From: Berberis thunbergii
Lineage: Eukaryota; Streptophyta; Magnoliopsida; Ranunculales; Berberidaceae
Assembly: GCA_003290165.1 (NCBI GenBank)
Contig: QNQO01000597.1
Location: 594,226-658,225, forward strand
Direction: 5' to 3'
Length of the DNA: 64,000 nucleotides
Part shown: positions 47,477 to 58,847 of the stretch, piece by piece
How positions within the stretch are numbered: position 1 is the first letter of the stretch
Layout: each line of letters starts with the position of its first letter
The notes under the pieces: generated by a model
Told to the model about the DNA's origin: nothing
The model's database searches: none
Seen by the model: the letters and a program-made list of their open reading frames with translations, nothing else
Made by a program: the position numbers and the translations under genes

Positions 47477-49220
47477 GTAGCATCCCATGAATTAACCCAT
47501 AAAATTGATGAATCACTCGTATCATACAAACCTGAGAATAATTTTTATTTATAAAGTAAAAAAAATTTATGTAATAAATTTTTTACCTTGTAAATAAAAT
47601 TTTTGGTTTCTTGTTTTCCTTTTGGTATTTGGAAAGGTGAAGAGAAGGGAAGAGAAAACAGTAGTAAATGAAAAGATGAATAGAACGTGGTGAGTAATTG
47701 AGTATATATATTATTAGTTTTCAAGTCTTGGGCTTTGGCTTGTGTTGTGTCTCTCTCTGAGATCTTTGGTGTGTCTTAGAAAATCTGGAAAAATCTACTT
47801 TATTTAAGCAACCCCAAGATTCTCAATATCACCTTCCTGCGATCTGCACATATCTAAGTAAGCCAATCAAAATCAATTCAGTTTACAATACAAGATATAG
47901 TTGAGAATTATGTCATCCACGATTTTATGATAAAAATTGAAATATTTTTTAGATAACATGTACCCACATATATTATAGATATTCAAGATTTTAGAATAAA
48001 AATTGGGATATTCGAAATATTTTAACATAATATATGTTGATTTTAGTATAGAGATATTAGGATACAAATCGCCTATTTTAGGGTCTCACATTGTTATAAT
48101 ATAAAAAGACATCCACATATATGAAATTTTTTTTAACTTAACAATGCCATAAATTTGGACAATGAATTTAGCAATTGTTTGCTGCTTATCAAACGCAATT
48201 TATTAACTCTTAAGCTTAATGTAAATGTTTTTAAAATGGTATTTGAATAATAAGACTTTATGTACAAAACAGATGCGTGGATTCATTACATGTCAATTTA
48301 TAATATCCATGTGACCTACATTAGGCCATCAATCTCAATTGGTGTAGTTCGTATGTTAATCCAATCCGTTAGATGAGAAGGCCATCAATCTCAACTGTAG
48401 TAGTTTATATGTTAATCTCAGTTGATGTTGTTTATTACTTTCAAGTAATCCTTGTTATTATAAATAGTTTGAAATTAATTAATTAGTAGATCTTTGAAAC
48501 TCATTTGTAATTTCTCAATTGGCCTTCATTTAGAATTATTATTATTCATGCACATCAATTGTTTGACAAGATGTTTATAAAGATGAGATGTCATTTTAGG
48601 ATTCCGCTTGGTACATCGTAAGAGAGTAAATATGCAAAACTTTACATCTATGCTTGATTGACATTATGAAAGATGATTATTGAAATTTCAATTTCAATTT
48701 CAATTTGGGACTTTTGCATCTCTTACTTATAAAATCTAACAAAATTTTACAAGACGAAGGCTCATGCATTACTTTGCAAAATTTCATCACCCATCTTTCT
48801 CAAATTCTACCCTTAACTCATTCATAAACACCTCAACTACTACCAATTACTACCATAGCATAATCACTACAATCACCTCAACACACCAACCTCTAGATTC
48901 TAAAAGCAAGAACTGGTGGAAAATCCACTCTCTCTATCCTCCTTCCAAAATCTTCAACAACAAAGTAGCAAATGTTGATGAGGTAGAAGTGGAGATCTTA
49001 ATGTAGTGTTAGGTGTCACATCTCCTGGAATTTTGGGTGTTTTTTTTTTGTGCTAATTGGAGAACTTTGTTGAGCCATAATGCTCTTTAAATTTTCTTGT
49101 TGTATCCAAAAAAAAATTTATGTAATAAAATTTTTTACCTTATAAATAAAAGTTATTCCCAGGTTTGTATGATATGAGCGATTCATCAATTTTATGGGTT
49201 AATTCATGGGATGCTACCAA
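47477..49220. mobile_element. Long-TIR DNA transposon, non-autonomous
   Basis: Terminal inverted repeats of about 110 bp. Left starts GTAGCATCCCATGAATTAAC, right ends GTTAATTCATGGGATGCTAC, and complementarity continues through 'cataaaattgatgaatc' and 'catacaaacct' to 'tttatgtaataaa'. The 1.5-kb interior has no transposase; the 80-codon frame at 48764-49006 (MHYFAKFHHPSFSNSTLNSF...) has no known motif and could be a captured fragment. TIR length fits a Mutator-like element, but no 9-bp TSD is visible: the left flank is duplicon sequence, the right is LINE sequence, so a rearrangement at one end is likely. Confidence 0.75.
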
Positions 49221-49224
49221 GTTG

Positions 49225-49545
49225 ATCAGATTGGGTCTTGGATTTGAGCTAAAACTCCTCACCCATCTTGTCGCTGATATGGAAAGAGCACAATTCCAAA
49301 ATTTTCAAGGAAGTTGTGAAACTAGTTGAATGTCTCGTCCTCCAAATGAAATCAATCCTATGGTATTGGGCGAGCATAGGTAAGCTAACAAGGAACTTGA
49401 TCTTGATGTTGGATGATTTTGTGTTCTATTGGGACCACTTTATTTTTTTTCCAACTGTGCATGTTTAGTTGTATCTTTGCCTTTAGTGAGTCATGGTTTT
49501 TCCTGTTGAATGAAAATCTTTGTTTTGTGCGATTAAAAAAGTGTT
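49225..49545 (+). pseudogene. LINE 3' end
   Basis: Last part of a LINE ORF2 (SLIWKEHNSKIFKEV and a following WYWASIGK) with a decayed 3' untranslated stretch to about 49545. Nothing of the RT is left. Confidence 0.6.
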
Positions 49546-49589
49546 TGGGGTTCTTTAAACATTAAACTCACTCCATGCTCAAAAGAAAT

Positions 49590-50400
49590 TGTTGGGGTAT
49601 TGCGCACGTGCATTTACGTGTACTCTTTAGTCCACTATATATAGCAATGATATTGTCCCCAACTTAAACACCACCTATCGGATTGGGCCTTTCATCTGGG
49701 CCTAGGTGGTGTGGGGTTTTTCCTTAAAAGGTCTCGTTGCTATTAGGAAGTGGACAATCTCCTTATAAACCCTTGTAACAACTTTTCCTTACTTGATGTG
49801 GGACTATTCAAGCCAACACTTTCCCAACAATCTCCACCTTGGCACGAATCGTCACACATCCTACAATCCATCCACTGGTCTGCAACATCTCGAAGTACAC
49901 CTTCTCCTCGAGTCTCATGTGCAATCATGATCCTGTGGGTAGCACTCGGTGTACGGGCTCGACTATTTTCGGCGTTGTTGGCTCCACCTAGTCGCTCGAC
50001 TATTCCCGGCGTTGTTGGCTCCACCTAGTCGCAACCTCCGCACTAACTCCACCTCGTCCAGACTTGTAGGATACTCTTGGACACCATCTCGGCAAGGATC
50101 TGGATCATTCATCTCACCTCGCCGAACAAGTCCCAGCCGAACCATCGGCTCTGATACCAATTGTTGGGGCGTCGCGCACGTGCACTTACGGCACCCCTTG
50201 GTCCACTATACATAGCAACGATATTGTCCCCAACTTAAACACCACCTATTGGGTCGGGCCTTCCGTCTGGGCCTAGGTGGTGTGAGATTTTCCCTTAAAA
50301 GGCCTCGTTGCTATTAGGGAGTGGACCATCTCCTTATAAACCCTTGTGACAACTCTTCCTTACTTGATGTGGGACTATTCAATCCAACACTTTCCCAACA
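49590..50400 (-). mobile_element. TRIM element, minus strand
   Basis: Two LTRs of 240 and 239 bp (49590-49829 and 50162-50400), both TGTTGGGG...CCCAACA and about 90 % identical by eye, surround a 332-bp interior. On the minus strand the tRNA-iMet primer site TGGTATCAGAGC (50159-50148) follows the LTR at 50162-50400, and the purine tract CCAAGGTGGAGAT precedes the other, so the element runs right to left. A 39-bp tandem duplication (about 49957-49995 and 49996-50033) lies inside. Flanks gaaat and ataaa do not form a TSD. Open frames on both strands are short and not conserved genes. Confidence 0.85.
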
Positions 50401-50404
50401 ATAA

Positions 50405-53131
50405 AGAAACCGACTTGGGCATATGACAGAAAAATGATTGTCTCTACTGAGCAAGCAAGGGTTACTGAAGGGCATGCAAAAACCGACTATGGAGTTTTGC
50501 GAGCATTGTGTATATGGAAAACAATGCAGGGTAAAATTCAGTACAAGCAAGCACAGGAGCAGATGTATTCTAGACTATGTGCATACAGATGTGTGGGGAC
50601 CAACGAAGGTCGCCTCTAAGGGAGGTTCCAGGTACTTTGTCTCATTCATTGATGATTATTCCCGTTACACATGGGTATATTTTTTGAAGTCTAAGAATGA
50701 AGTATTTGAGACATTTAAAAGGTGGAGAGCAATGGTTGAGAATAGAACTGGAAGAAAGGTGAAGACTTTGAGGTCTGATAATGGTACCGAGTATACTGAG
50801 GGTACTTTCAAACAGTTTTGTGATCAGAAAGGAATTGTTCGACATTGGACTGTTAGAGACACACCACAACAAAATGGAGTTGCTGAGAGATTGAACCGTA
50901 CTATGCTTGAAAGAGCTAGGTGTATGCGCTCCAATGCTTGTCTTGGCGGAGACTGTTGGGCTGAATCAATAGCCACCGCGTGTTTCTTGATTAATAGATC
51001 GCCACATTCTACATTAGACTGCAAAACACCTTATGAGGTGTGGTCAAGTGAACATGTTGATTACAGTATACTGAAAGTTTTCGGTTGTATTGCCTACTAC
51101 CATGTGAAAGGAAATAAGCTTGATGCTAGGGCTAAGAAGGTCATTTTCTTGGGGTATGCAAAAGGCGTGAATGGTTATCGTCTATGGTGTTTAAAGGATA
51201 ATAAATTTGTGATCAGTCGAGATGTTACATTTGATGAGAATTCCTTGTTAGCTTGTACTAAAGCTAAGGAGTTGGTTGATAGTGGTGGTGAATCTAGTAA
51301 CACTCAGAAAGTGGAAGTTGAAGCGTCTGTGGATGCAGCAGATGAACAAGTGGTTGAAGCAGGCACACATGATCTGAATTATGAGCCTGAAGACCATGAG
51401 GAACAACAACCAGTTGAAGATAATCAATCCCAGCAGCAACCTTTGGCCTTAACTAGGTCAAAACGATCGGTTAAGCAAGTTCAAAATTTTGGCTTTGAAG
51501 AACCGTTGAAGCACTATGGTCAGTTGAATACAGTTGATTTGGTTGCATATGCACTCTCTGTGGAAGATGATGAGCCAACTACTTACAAGCATGCCGCTCG
51601 TCATTCAGATAGTCAGAGTTGGTTAGTAGCTATGCAGGGTGAGATGGAATCTCTCCAGAAGAACCATACTTGGGATCTAGTGTCGTTGCCTAATGGAATG
51701 AAAGCAATTGGCTGCAAATGGGTGTTTAAGAAGAAACATACTACTCTAGAGTCCGGTACTCAGTTCAAGGCAAGATTAGTAGCTAAGGGTTTTGCTCAGA
51801 GGGAAGGCGTTGACTACAATGAGATATTTTCGCCTGTGGTAAAACACACTTCTATACGTGTGTTGTTGAGCTTGGTAGCTCATGGTGACCTTGAGCTTGA
51901 ACAACTTGATGTGAAAACAACTTTCTTGCATGGAGACTTAGAGGAGGAAATTTATATGCATAAGCCAGAAGGTTTTAAGGTTGTTGGAAAAGAAGATCAT
52001 GTTTGTCGTTTGAGGAGATCACTTTATGTGTTAAAGCAGTCACTTAGGCAGTGGTACAAACGGTTTGACACTTTTATGTTGAAACATGGGTTCACACGAA
52101 GTAAGTATGATTGTTGTGTTTACTTGAAAAAACTTCGTAGTGGCAATTTTATTTATCTTTTGCTCTATGTTGACGATATACTCATTGCCTATAAGAGTAT
52201 GGTGGAGATAAATAAATTGAAGTCTCAACTTGCATCTGAGTTTGATATGAAGGATATGGGTGCTGCAAGGAAAATACTTCGTATGGAGATAAAAAGAGAA
52301 AAGGAGAATAAAAAATTATTTCTTTCACAGAAGGGGTACCTTGAGAAGGTCATATCACAGTTTGGCATGGAAAACGCAAAGCCGGTTATTACTCCTTTGG
52401 CTTCACATTTTAGACTTTCTCGAAAGTTATCTCTAGTCACAGTGGAAGAAAAGGAATACATGTCGCATGTTCCTTATGCTAGTGCAGTTGGCAGTTTAAT
52501 GTATGCTATGGTGTGTACACGCCCTGACATTTCACAGGCTGTTAGTGTTGTGAGAAGGTATATGGAAAACCCTGGGAAGAAACATTGGGAGGCAGTGAAA
52601 TGGATGCTTAGGTACTTAAAAGGTACCTTGGATGTGGGTTTGGACTTCGGTGGAGATTCATGTCAGGTTCGTGGTTTTGTTGATTCTGATTATGCTGGTG
52701 ATCTAGATAGACGAAGATCTACTACTGGTTACGTATTTCAGATATACGGTGCTCCGGTTAGTTGGAGATCTATGCTTCAGGATACAGTGGCTCTCTCTAC
52801 TACAGAGGCAGAGTATATGGCATTGACAGAAGCTGTAAAATAAGCATTGTGGCTTCAAGGTCTTGTAAATGACTTGGGTGTGGAACAAGATAGTGTTGAG
52901 GTTCTCTGTGACAGTCAGAGTGCCATCCATTTGGCTAAAAATCAGGTTCATCACGCAAGGACTAAGCATATTGACGTCCGATATCACTTTGTTCGAGATG
53001 TAATTGAGGATGGTGATGTGTCTTTGGTGAAAGTACACACAAAAGACAACCATGCTGATATGTTGACAAAGGTTGTTCCTGGAGTTAAGTTCCAACATTG
53101 TTTGGACTTATTCCACATTGACTCATGTTGA
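50405..53131 (+). pseudogene. Copia pol: integrase, RT and RNase H (near intact)
   Basis: Tork/Tnt1-like Copia pol half. It begins abruptly inside the pre-integrase domain (LGHM at about 50413), then a stop at 50432-50434, an integrase zinc-finger end (CEHCVYGKQ), the integrase core (DYVHTDVWGP, FIDDYSRYTWVYFLK, TLRSDNGTEY, TPQQNGVAERLNRT), the RT (KWVFKKK, QLDVKTTFLHG, LLYVDDILIA) and an RNase H part (GFVDSDYAGDLDRRRSTTGY, LSTTEAEYMAL, then LCDSQSAIHLAKN and HTKDNHADMLTK). One in-frame stop at 52841-52843 splits the RNase H; the frame then resumes to 53131. Everything upstream (gag, protease) is missing here and found inverted at 53568-54870. Confidence 0.92.
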
Positions 53132-53263
53132 TTGAGGGCCCTTTGGGGCGTTACACTTCGGGACCGTTTCGTGAGGTGACAAAGCTATGGTGGATTGTTG
53201 ATCAGTTTATTCTTTTGCCTTGTTTCGGCTCATTTTTTCCTTAAAAAAAAAAATTCGCCTAGG

Positions 53264-53566
53264 TGGAAAATTGTGAAACAGGAAACAACCTGTTTTTTGA
53301 AACAGGAAACTGTTTCATAAACATGAACATGAAACTGTTTTGTGAAACAGGAAACTGCTGCGAAACAGGAAACTGTTGTTCCTATATATACTAGGAACTG
53401 TAGCTATTTTTTTATTGCACGTAGAAAAACTGTGAAGCACAGGGAATAGAGAAAGATAATTGCTGGAATTGTTTCATCTCTTGTTGAGAGATTGTGTGAG
53501 AATTGTCATCTTCTTGTACCTTGTTCTTGAATATAGTGGAATCACCTCACCGTGGACGTAGGCGCA
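53264..53566 (+). repeat. Copia 3' LTR, truncated
   Basis: It starts TGTGAAACAGG right after the purine tract AGGTGGAAAAT (53253-53263). It has five 'gaaacaggaaact' repeats in its U3 part, a TATA-like 'cctatatatac' (about 53382-53392) and the 'tagtggaatca...gtggacgtagg' stretch typical of the U5 part of Tork/Tnt1-like LTRs. It is cut at about 53566, where inverted gag-protease sequence begins, so the LTR's own end is lost. Confidence 0.75.
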
Positions 53567-53567
53567 A

Positions 53568-54870
53568 TTCGCATGTGCCATAACCTAGTGCTTTTCGATG
53601 AAGAAGTTCCCACTGCCACATTTCCTGTTACTGTGTTACCCATCAAGGTGTACAAGTTACTTTGTTTGATCCCTTTCATGACAACCAAAGACCCACGGAC
53701 AACCTTTAAAACTCCACCTACCGCTGTAAACTTACAACCATTGGAGTCTAAAACACCAAGCGAGATAAGGTTCTTTTTCAAGGCTGGGATATGCCTCACA
53801 TCAATTAAGGTTCTCACAACACCATCATACATCTTAATCCTCATTGTTCCAATTTCAACTGTCTTGCAAGCGTAATCATTACCCATCAGAACAATACCAC
53901 CATCAATGTGCTCATAGGTAGTGAACCACTTCCTGTTTGGGCACATATGGTAAGAACACCCAGAGTCAATGATCCATCTCCCAGAGATTTCTATGTTTTC
54001 ACCCGCAGCTGAATAACATTCTTCATCCTTTTCCGTACTAGATGCATAACTTGCTTCACTAGTATTACCCTTATCTTGCTTTTTCTTGCCCTTCCAACTG
54101 TTATTATGATTACTCTTACCTTGATTTGGACAATTTTTCCTAATATGCCCCCACTCTCTACATTTGTGACATTGTGGACCTCTAGACTTTGATCTAGATT
54201 TTCCACTCTTTGAAGATGATTTCACTTGAGACCTTCCTCTAGCAACCAACCCTTCAGCTTGATCTTTCCCACTACCACTTGATAAAGTTTTCTTCCGAAT
54301 CTCATTGGATAAGAGGGCACCGGTAGTTTCATTAAATGTAAGTTCATCTTTCCCAAACAAAATTGTTTGTACAAGATTTTCATATGACTGCGGCAAGGAG
54401 TAAAGCAATATAATTGCTTGGTCTTCATCCTCAATCTTTACATCCACATCTCTCAAATTTGAGATAATCCGTGTAAACTTGGCGATATGATCACCAATTG
54501 GAGTGCCCTCATCCATTTCTAGTCTGTACAATTGGGTTTTCAAGTATAACCTGTTTGATAATGTCTTAGTCATAAATTGTGACTCAAGCTTCAACCAAAC
54601 ATTAACTGTTGTAGTCTCTTCATTAACTAAAAAAACTATGTCTCTATCCAGACACAAGCAAATAGCAGCACGCGCCTCCAAATCCAATTATTTCCATTTA
54701 TCATCTGACATGGTTTCAGCCTTTTTATCTTTCCCTAGTAATGCCTTGTGTAATTTCTGAGAAATAAGCAAATTCCTCATTTGTATTCTCCAATATCCGA
54801 AATCATTCTTACTATTAAATTTCTCGATTTCATACTTCCCCACATGTGTCTTGCTCACCTTGGATGTCAT
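53568..54870 (-). pseudogene. Copia gag-protease, inverted relative to pol
   Basis: Minus-strand open frame from the ATG at 54870-54868 with one stop at 54690-54688. Order: gag N-terminus (KYEIEKFNSKNDFGYWRIQM), gag body (LDLEARAAICLCL, MDEGTPIGDHIAKF), a CCHC zinc knuckle (CHKCREWGHIRKNC), the protease active-site region (WIIDSGCSYHMC) and the start of the pre-integrase domain (STRLWHMR), where it stops at the junction with the LTR at about 53567. The plus-strand pol at 50405 resumes at the next residues of the same domain (LGHM), so both halves very likely come from one Copia element rearranged by an inversion. Confidence 0.9.
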
Positions 54871-54899
54871 TGCAAACAAAACCTGTGACTTTCTAGACA

Positions 54900-55050
54900 A
54901 GAAGCTTCACTACGATTTTTCTTCAAACAAATTGTGCACAAACACACCCTAGCACTTTTGAATCTTCACAATCTTGAGTAGAACAATTCAAGATCAATTT
55001 CCCTTAGTGCTCTGATATCAATTTCCCTTAGTGCTCTGATACTACCCCAA
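54900..55050 (-). mobile_element. Copia leader with duplicated primer site
   Basis: Minus-strand leader of the inverted gag half. It carries TATCAGAGCACTAAGGG twice (27-bp tandem duplication, 55008-55034 and 55035-55050 region), complementary to initiator tRNA-Met as in Tnt1-like elements. The 5' LTR that should lie beyond (to the right) is absent; array duplicon sequence follows instead. Confidence 0.7.
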
Positions 55051-55120
55051 TTTGCATGTGATCAGAAACAATACCTAAAATATCCGAAACTATTCAATTT
55101 CAAACTCTAAAAACTATTCA

Positions 55121-55279
55121 AAGTTTGGCTGGGTCTCATATCTTTTATGCCTTGTTCCATCTGTAATAATTCTACTCAGTCCGCTAACACTCATGTTCTG
55201 GTTGTTGTGCAAGAGACTTGAACAAGCAGTCACCCTACCCAGCCAATCTGATATGGCAGGACAGAGGGTACCTGTGTAA
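55121..55279 (+). pseudogene. Inverted 3' fragment of the membrane gene family
   Basis: Plus-strand sequence for the last ~52 residues of the array protein (KFGWVSYLLCLVP... to SDMAGQRVPV and stop at 55277-55279), followed by the family 3' flank. It is opposite in orientation to all other copies. No start, no promoter. The inverted segment extends to about 55800. Confidence 0.85.
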
Positions 55280-55514
55280 TGTTCATGTTAATCCTATACT
55301 TTTGTTGTTCTATCATACTTGTTTAAGTCCCTATGCTGTAATAGAATACTATCTGGTAAGAGATCAATACTGAATAATTGATTATGGTAGAACAATGTGT
55401 CAACACAATTCACAATTGGTAAGAGATCAATACTGAATATATACGTACTGGACCATTCTAAATTCACGAGGGCATAACTATTACAATGGTCACTACCCAA
55501 AGGTACAAATGTGG

Positions 55515-55573
55515 ATATTTACTTAATATTTTGATCTTATGAAATTATTAAGATCAAAATATTAAGTAAATAT
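55515..55573. repeat. Perfect 25-bp hairpin
   Basis: Arms 55515-55539 and 55549-55573 are exact reverse complements with a 9-bp loop. The uninverted version of the locus is at about 59955-59995, which shows only one arm, so the hairpin arose by a local inverted duplication. Confidence 0.9.
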
Positions 55574-55825
55574 TTTGAAGGTGGAAATTGCCACACAAAT
55601 CTCAATTACTGAAGGTTTATTGGGTGGTCTTCACGAGTACTCTTTGGATATCCAAATCAAGCTTCCTATCAAAGTGTTTCTTTTGGACATTCCAAGGTGT
55701 CCTTCTTTTCAAGCGCCTCTATGGAGTTCAGTTTTTGTCTTTCTTCTAAAGTTTCAAATGGCTCAGATGGACATCCATTTGCCACAGGGTAGTGTTATAC
55801 ATTTTTCAAATTGATTGACTCTCAA

Positions 55826-56460
55826 ATTTTATTTCATATAAGTCGATATTTGAGATTCATAACATAGTTAATATGGCACACAAGATAGAGGAATGTAAAT
55901 AATCAACTGAACTATATTTTGAATTTTAATTAAGGTCGAGAAGATCATATTAAAAAAAAAAATCTCAATAAATAAACATCTATGACATAAACTCCACTCA
56001 TGTGGGAGGCCTCTGTAACTCCGCATGATCAGTAGTTATCTCCAATTCCGATCAAAGAGGTAACCTTTTTGCAATTTGATGTTTTGTGTTACAGAAAATA
56101 TATCAAAACCCAAATTCTAGAGAGCCAGGCATTCGCTCAATACCCTCCATCATCCTAGACTGGAGTTTCAATACCTAGTATCAAAATGTACGGACTGCGA
56201 GTATTTTATGATGACGAAGATTATATTATTCTTCATTAAATTTACTAATTGAGATATTTTCAATCTGAGTTTATAAATTAGAAATCTTAATATTTTCATT
56301 CTGATTTTACGGGTAGCATATATAAACCATAAGAAGTTTACGGGCAGCAATATATAAACCATAGGAAGTTTATGGGCAGAAAGCAATATATAAAGTTATA
56401 AACCATAAGAAGTTCTGCAGGAATTTGATTTGGCTGTATATGAGCCGAAATAAATGTGGA
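55826..56460. other. Duplicon block 1
   Basis: No gene. Matches 58848-59437 along its length, including 'tatgacataaactccactca', 'cctccatcatcctagactggag' and 'aaaccataagaagtt'. The left part also matches 47035-47400 and 57000-57200. These are the units of the segmental duplication that carries the membrane genes. Confidence 0.8.
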
Positions 56461-56461
56461 A

Positions 56462-56627
56462 TAGGGCTGCCCAAAACACTTTTGACTCAGGATGGCATGG
56501 TTCTGTCCCAATTCAAATAGGTCCAGGAAAAACCGGTTCTACTCAAAAAATTCCTATCCCAGACTTTCGTCCCGTTTCACAAGACCAGGACCGAGACAAG
56601 CCTAATCATGGACCGTGCCAACCCCTA
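56462..56627. mobile_element. Small hAT-like MITE, copy 1
   Basis: Ends TAGGGCTGCCCA and TGCCAACCCCTA, about 166 bp, imperfect inverted termini. The same element with the same flanks occurs at 59439-59604, so it was present before the segment duplicated. No clear TSD. Confidence 0.5.
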
Positions 56628-56639
56628 GTACTATGGGTA

Positions 56640-58040
56640 CTGGGGATATTCCACTAATTTGCTTTTACGATGAAAAGCTAATCAACGAGGATAGAAATGC
56701 TAACCACCCATTAAATCTCAATTTTACCCATTAAATCTCAATTTCCATATATTTTAACCCATTACAACCTTAGTTTAGTATTAAAAAATTATATAAGTGA
56801 TTCTTATGTAATTTGTAGTTTATATTACGTTACGAGTCTTGTGGGAGTATGTAGGAGTTTAAAATGTTCAGTAAACCTTCAGTAAAGAGTACTCGTGAAG
56901 ACCACCTAGTAAACCTTCAGTAATTGGGATTTTTGTGTGGCTATTTCCACCTTCATTTGGCCCACAAGGTGGTCTTATACATTTTTCAAACGGCTACTCT
57001 CAAATTTTATTTCATATAAGTCGATCTTTGAGATTCGTAACATAGTTAATATGACACGCTAGTTAGAGAAATGTAAATCATCAACTGAACTGTATTTTGT
57101 ATAATTTTCTTATAAGAATTTTAATTGAGGTTTGAGAAGACCATCTTTAAAAAAAAAAAAAAAATCTCAATAAATAAACATCTTAGACAAAAACTCCACT
57201 CATGTTAATTGAGGTTAAAGGGTAGATAGCATTTTGGGGATTCAACGATATAGTCAGACATCAACCAAAAGTTAACTGTTTTCTTCACTGTGGCTGGACG
57301 TGTCTTTGTGAAATTGGACAAGTTCATTTTGATTGAGAGGATGATCTCTTCCAATAGTTCAGTACTTTGTACAAAACATATGCCACATAAAACCCATACT
57401 TTTTTTTTTTTTTTTTTTTTTGTTAAATTCATGTAATGAACCCATCTGACATAGCTACCGTGTCACACCGTAGTATCTACTAAACTTTCAAAATGGTAGT
57501 ATACCTAGCTAGGATGAATCATATAAGAGTTGAGTTAACATTCCAAAAATAAAACATAAAAATTAAAAAGGATACCACAAAACATATATACACTAACAAC
57601 CTGACCGTCAACATTCCTAGTAACCCACATCGAACTATAAGTATGTTTTTATGGGAGAATTCAATCCATATATTTGACTTACAACTTTGCCACATTAGTT
57701 TCTCAAGTAAAAAAATAGGAAAAAAGATTAAATAAGTTTTAAAGTGAACATGGACCCACCTTTTTCAGACACCAAAATCTCTTACTTTTCAAATACCAAA
57801 ATCTCATCATTTCAAAAGCAACAAACCTCTCAATCAACTATAAATTGGTGAGAGAACCAAAGATACAAAGTAAAATTAAGGGGAGTAAATAAAGAAGAGA
57901 ACTATACTGTGAATTGTGATGACACATTTTTCTACCATAACCAATTATTCAGTATTGATCTCTTACCATATAGTATTCTATTACAGCACAGGGACTTCAA
58001 CAAATACGATAGAACAGCAAAAGTATTGGATTAACATGAA
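56640..58040. other. Intergenic duplicon sequence
   Basis: No gene. It contains a partial gene-3'-flank block (57238-57345) and a T-run at 57401-57421. From 57900 the 3' flank of gene C begins. Confidence 0.6.
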
Positions 58041-58042
58041 CA

Positions 58043-58558
58043 TTACACAGGTACCCTCTGTCCTGCCATATCAGATTGGCTCGGAAGGGTGACTGCTTGT
58101 TTAAGTCTCTTGCACAACGACCAGAACATGAGTGTTAGCGGACTCAGTAGAATTATTACAGCCGGAACAAGGCATAAAAGATATGAGACCCAGCCAAACT
58201 TGTCGCAGAGAGCAATTGTTACTGCCAAACTCAAACCCAAACTCCCTGACAAAATGGAGATGTAGGTGAAAGCGCGCTTAGTCCTCATGTTGAGATTGGG
58301 ATGAATGAGAAGAACCAAAGAAGCCAAAAACATAACTAGGAGAGTAAGAATGGATAAGGTCATTGAGAATGGATGTGTTCCCAAAGGATATTTGCTACTA
58401 CTTCCTTGTGTAATGAGGTTTGCTATGAATGAGAGCACTTGCCCAAATACGGCTCCGCTCTGCCATCCATTATATGGTACTTGTTCATTTCTTCTTATTC
58501 TTCCTCGGCGTTCAGTCCTCACCCTTCTTGCCAAATGGATAATTGGAGGCACTGGCAT
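58043..58558 (-). CDS. Small multi-span membrane protein, array copy C
   Basis: Single exon, 171 residues, ATG at 58558-58556. Same family as A, B and E: MPVPPIIHLARRVRTERRGR, a basic stretch interrupted to RIRR, the hydrophobic spans at about 64-86, 97-118 and 123-148, and the SDMAGQRVPV C-terminus. Small differences lie in the spans (ILTLLVMFLAS) and a Cys for Tyr before the third span. It keeps the LGTHP loop. The second-class promoter with a TATA box lies about 100 bp upstream. Function unknown. Confidence 0.8.
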   Translation of the reverse strand: MPVPPIIHLARRVRTERRGRIRRNEQVPYNGWQSGAVFGQVLSFIANLITQGSSSKYPLGTHPFSMTLSILTLLVMFLASLVLLIHPNLNMRTKRAFTYISILSGSLGLSLAVTIALCDKFGWVSYLLCLVPAVIILLSPLTLMFWSLCKRLKQAVTLPSQSDMAGQRVPV

Positions 58559-58655
58559 CGTCTTTTAGATCTCTCAAGTGTGATGATATGTTGTTCTGTT
58601 TTTTTTTTTTTTAACTCTGTTTTCGCTTCGATTTCTTCTCTTCAGTCGCCACATT

Positions 58656-58664
58656 CTATTTATG
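58656..58664 (-). promoter_or_regulatory. TATA-like box of membrane gene C
   Basis: CATAAATAG on the minus strand, about 100 bp upstream of the start codon, at the same place as in B and E. The block 'gaaatgacgaaaat.tccttgggaaagg' lies just beyond (58680-58708). Confidence 0.5.
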
Positions 58665-58847
58665 CTTCGACTGATCTGTGAAATGACGAAAATTTCCTTG
58701 GGAAAGGATATGTTTTTTTGTCGCGGAGGAGGATCAACTTTTGTCGTGGAGGAGGATAGTGAAAATGTCCTTCCACCAACCCTAAACCTTTAGTAATTGA
58801 AGATTTGCATGGCAATTTCCACCTTCTTTTGGTCCCACTCAAATTTT

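Noticed and set aside
48764..49006. 80-codon frame inside the long-TIR element as a gene
   Set aside because: No motif, no intron or promoter evidence; kept only as possible cargo in the findings.
49743..50215. Several overlapping frames in the TRIM interior
   Set aside because: Non-coding TRIM sequence with primer site and LTRs. Frames exist on both strands and are prolonged by the 39-bp duplication.
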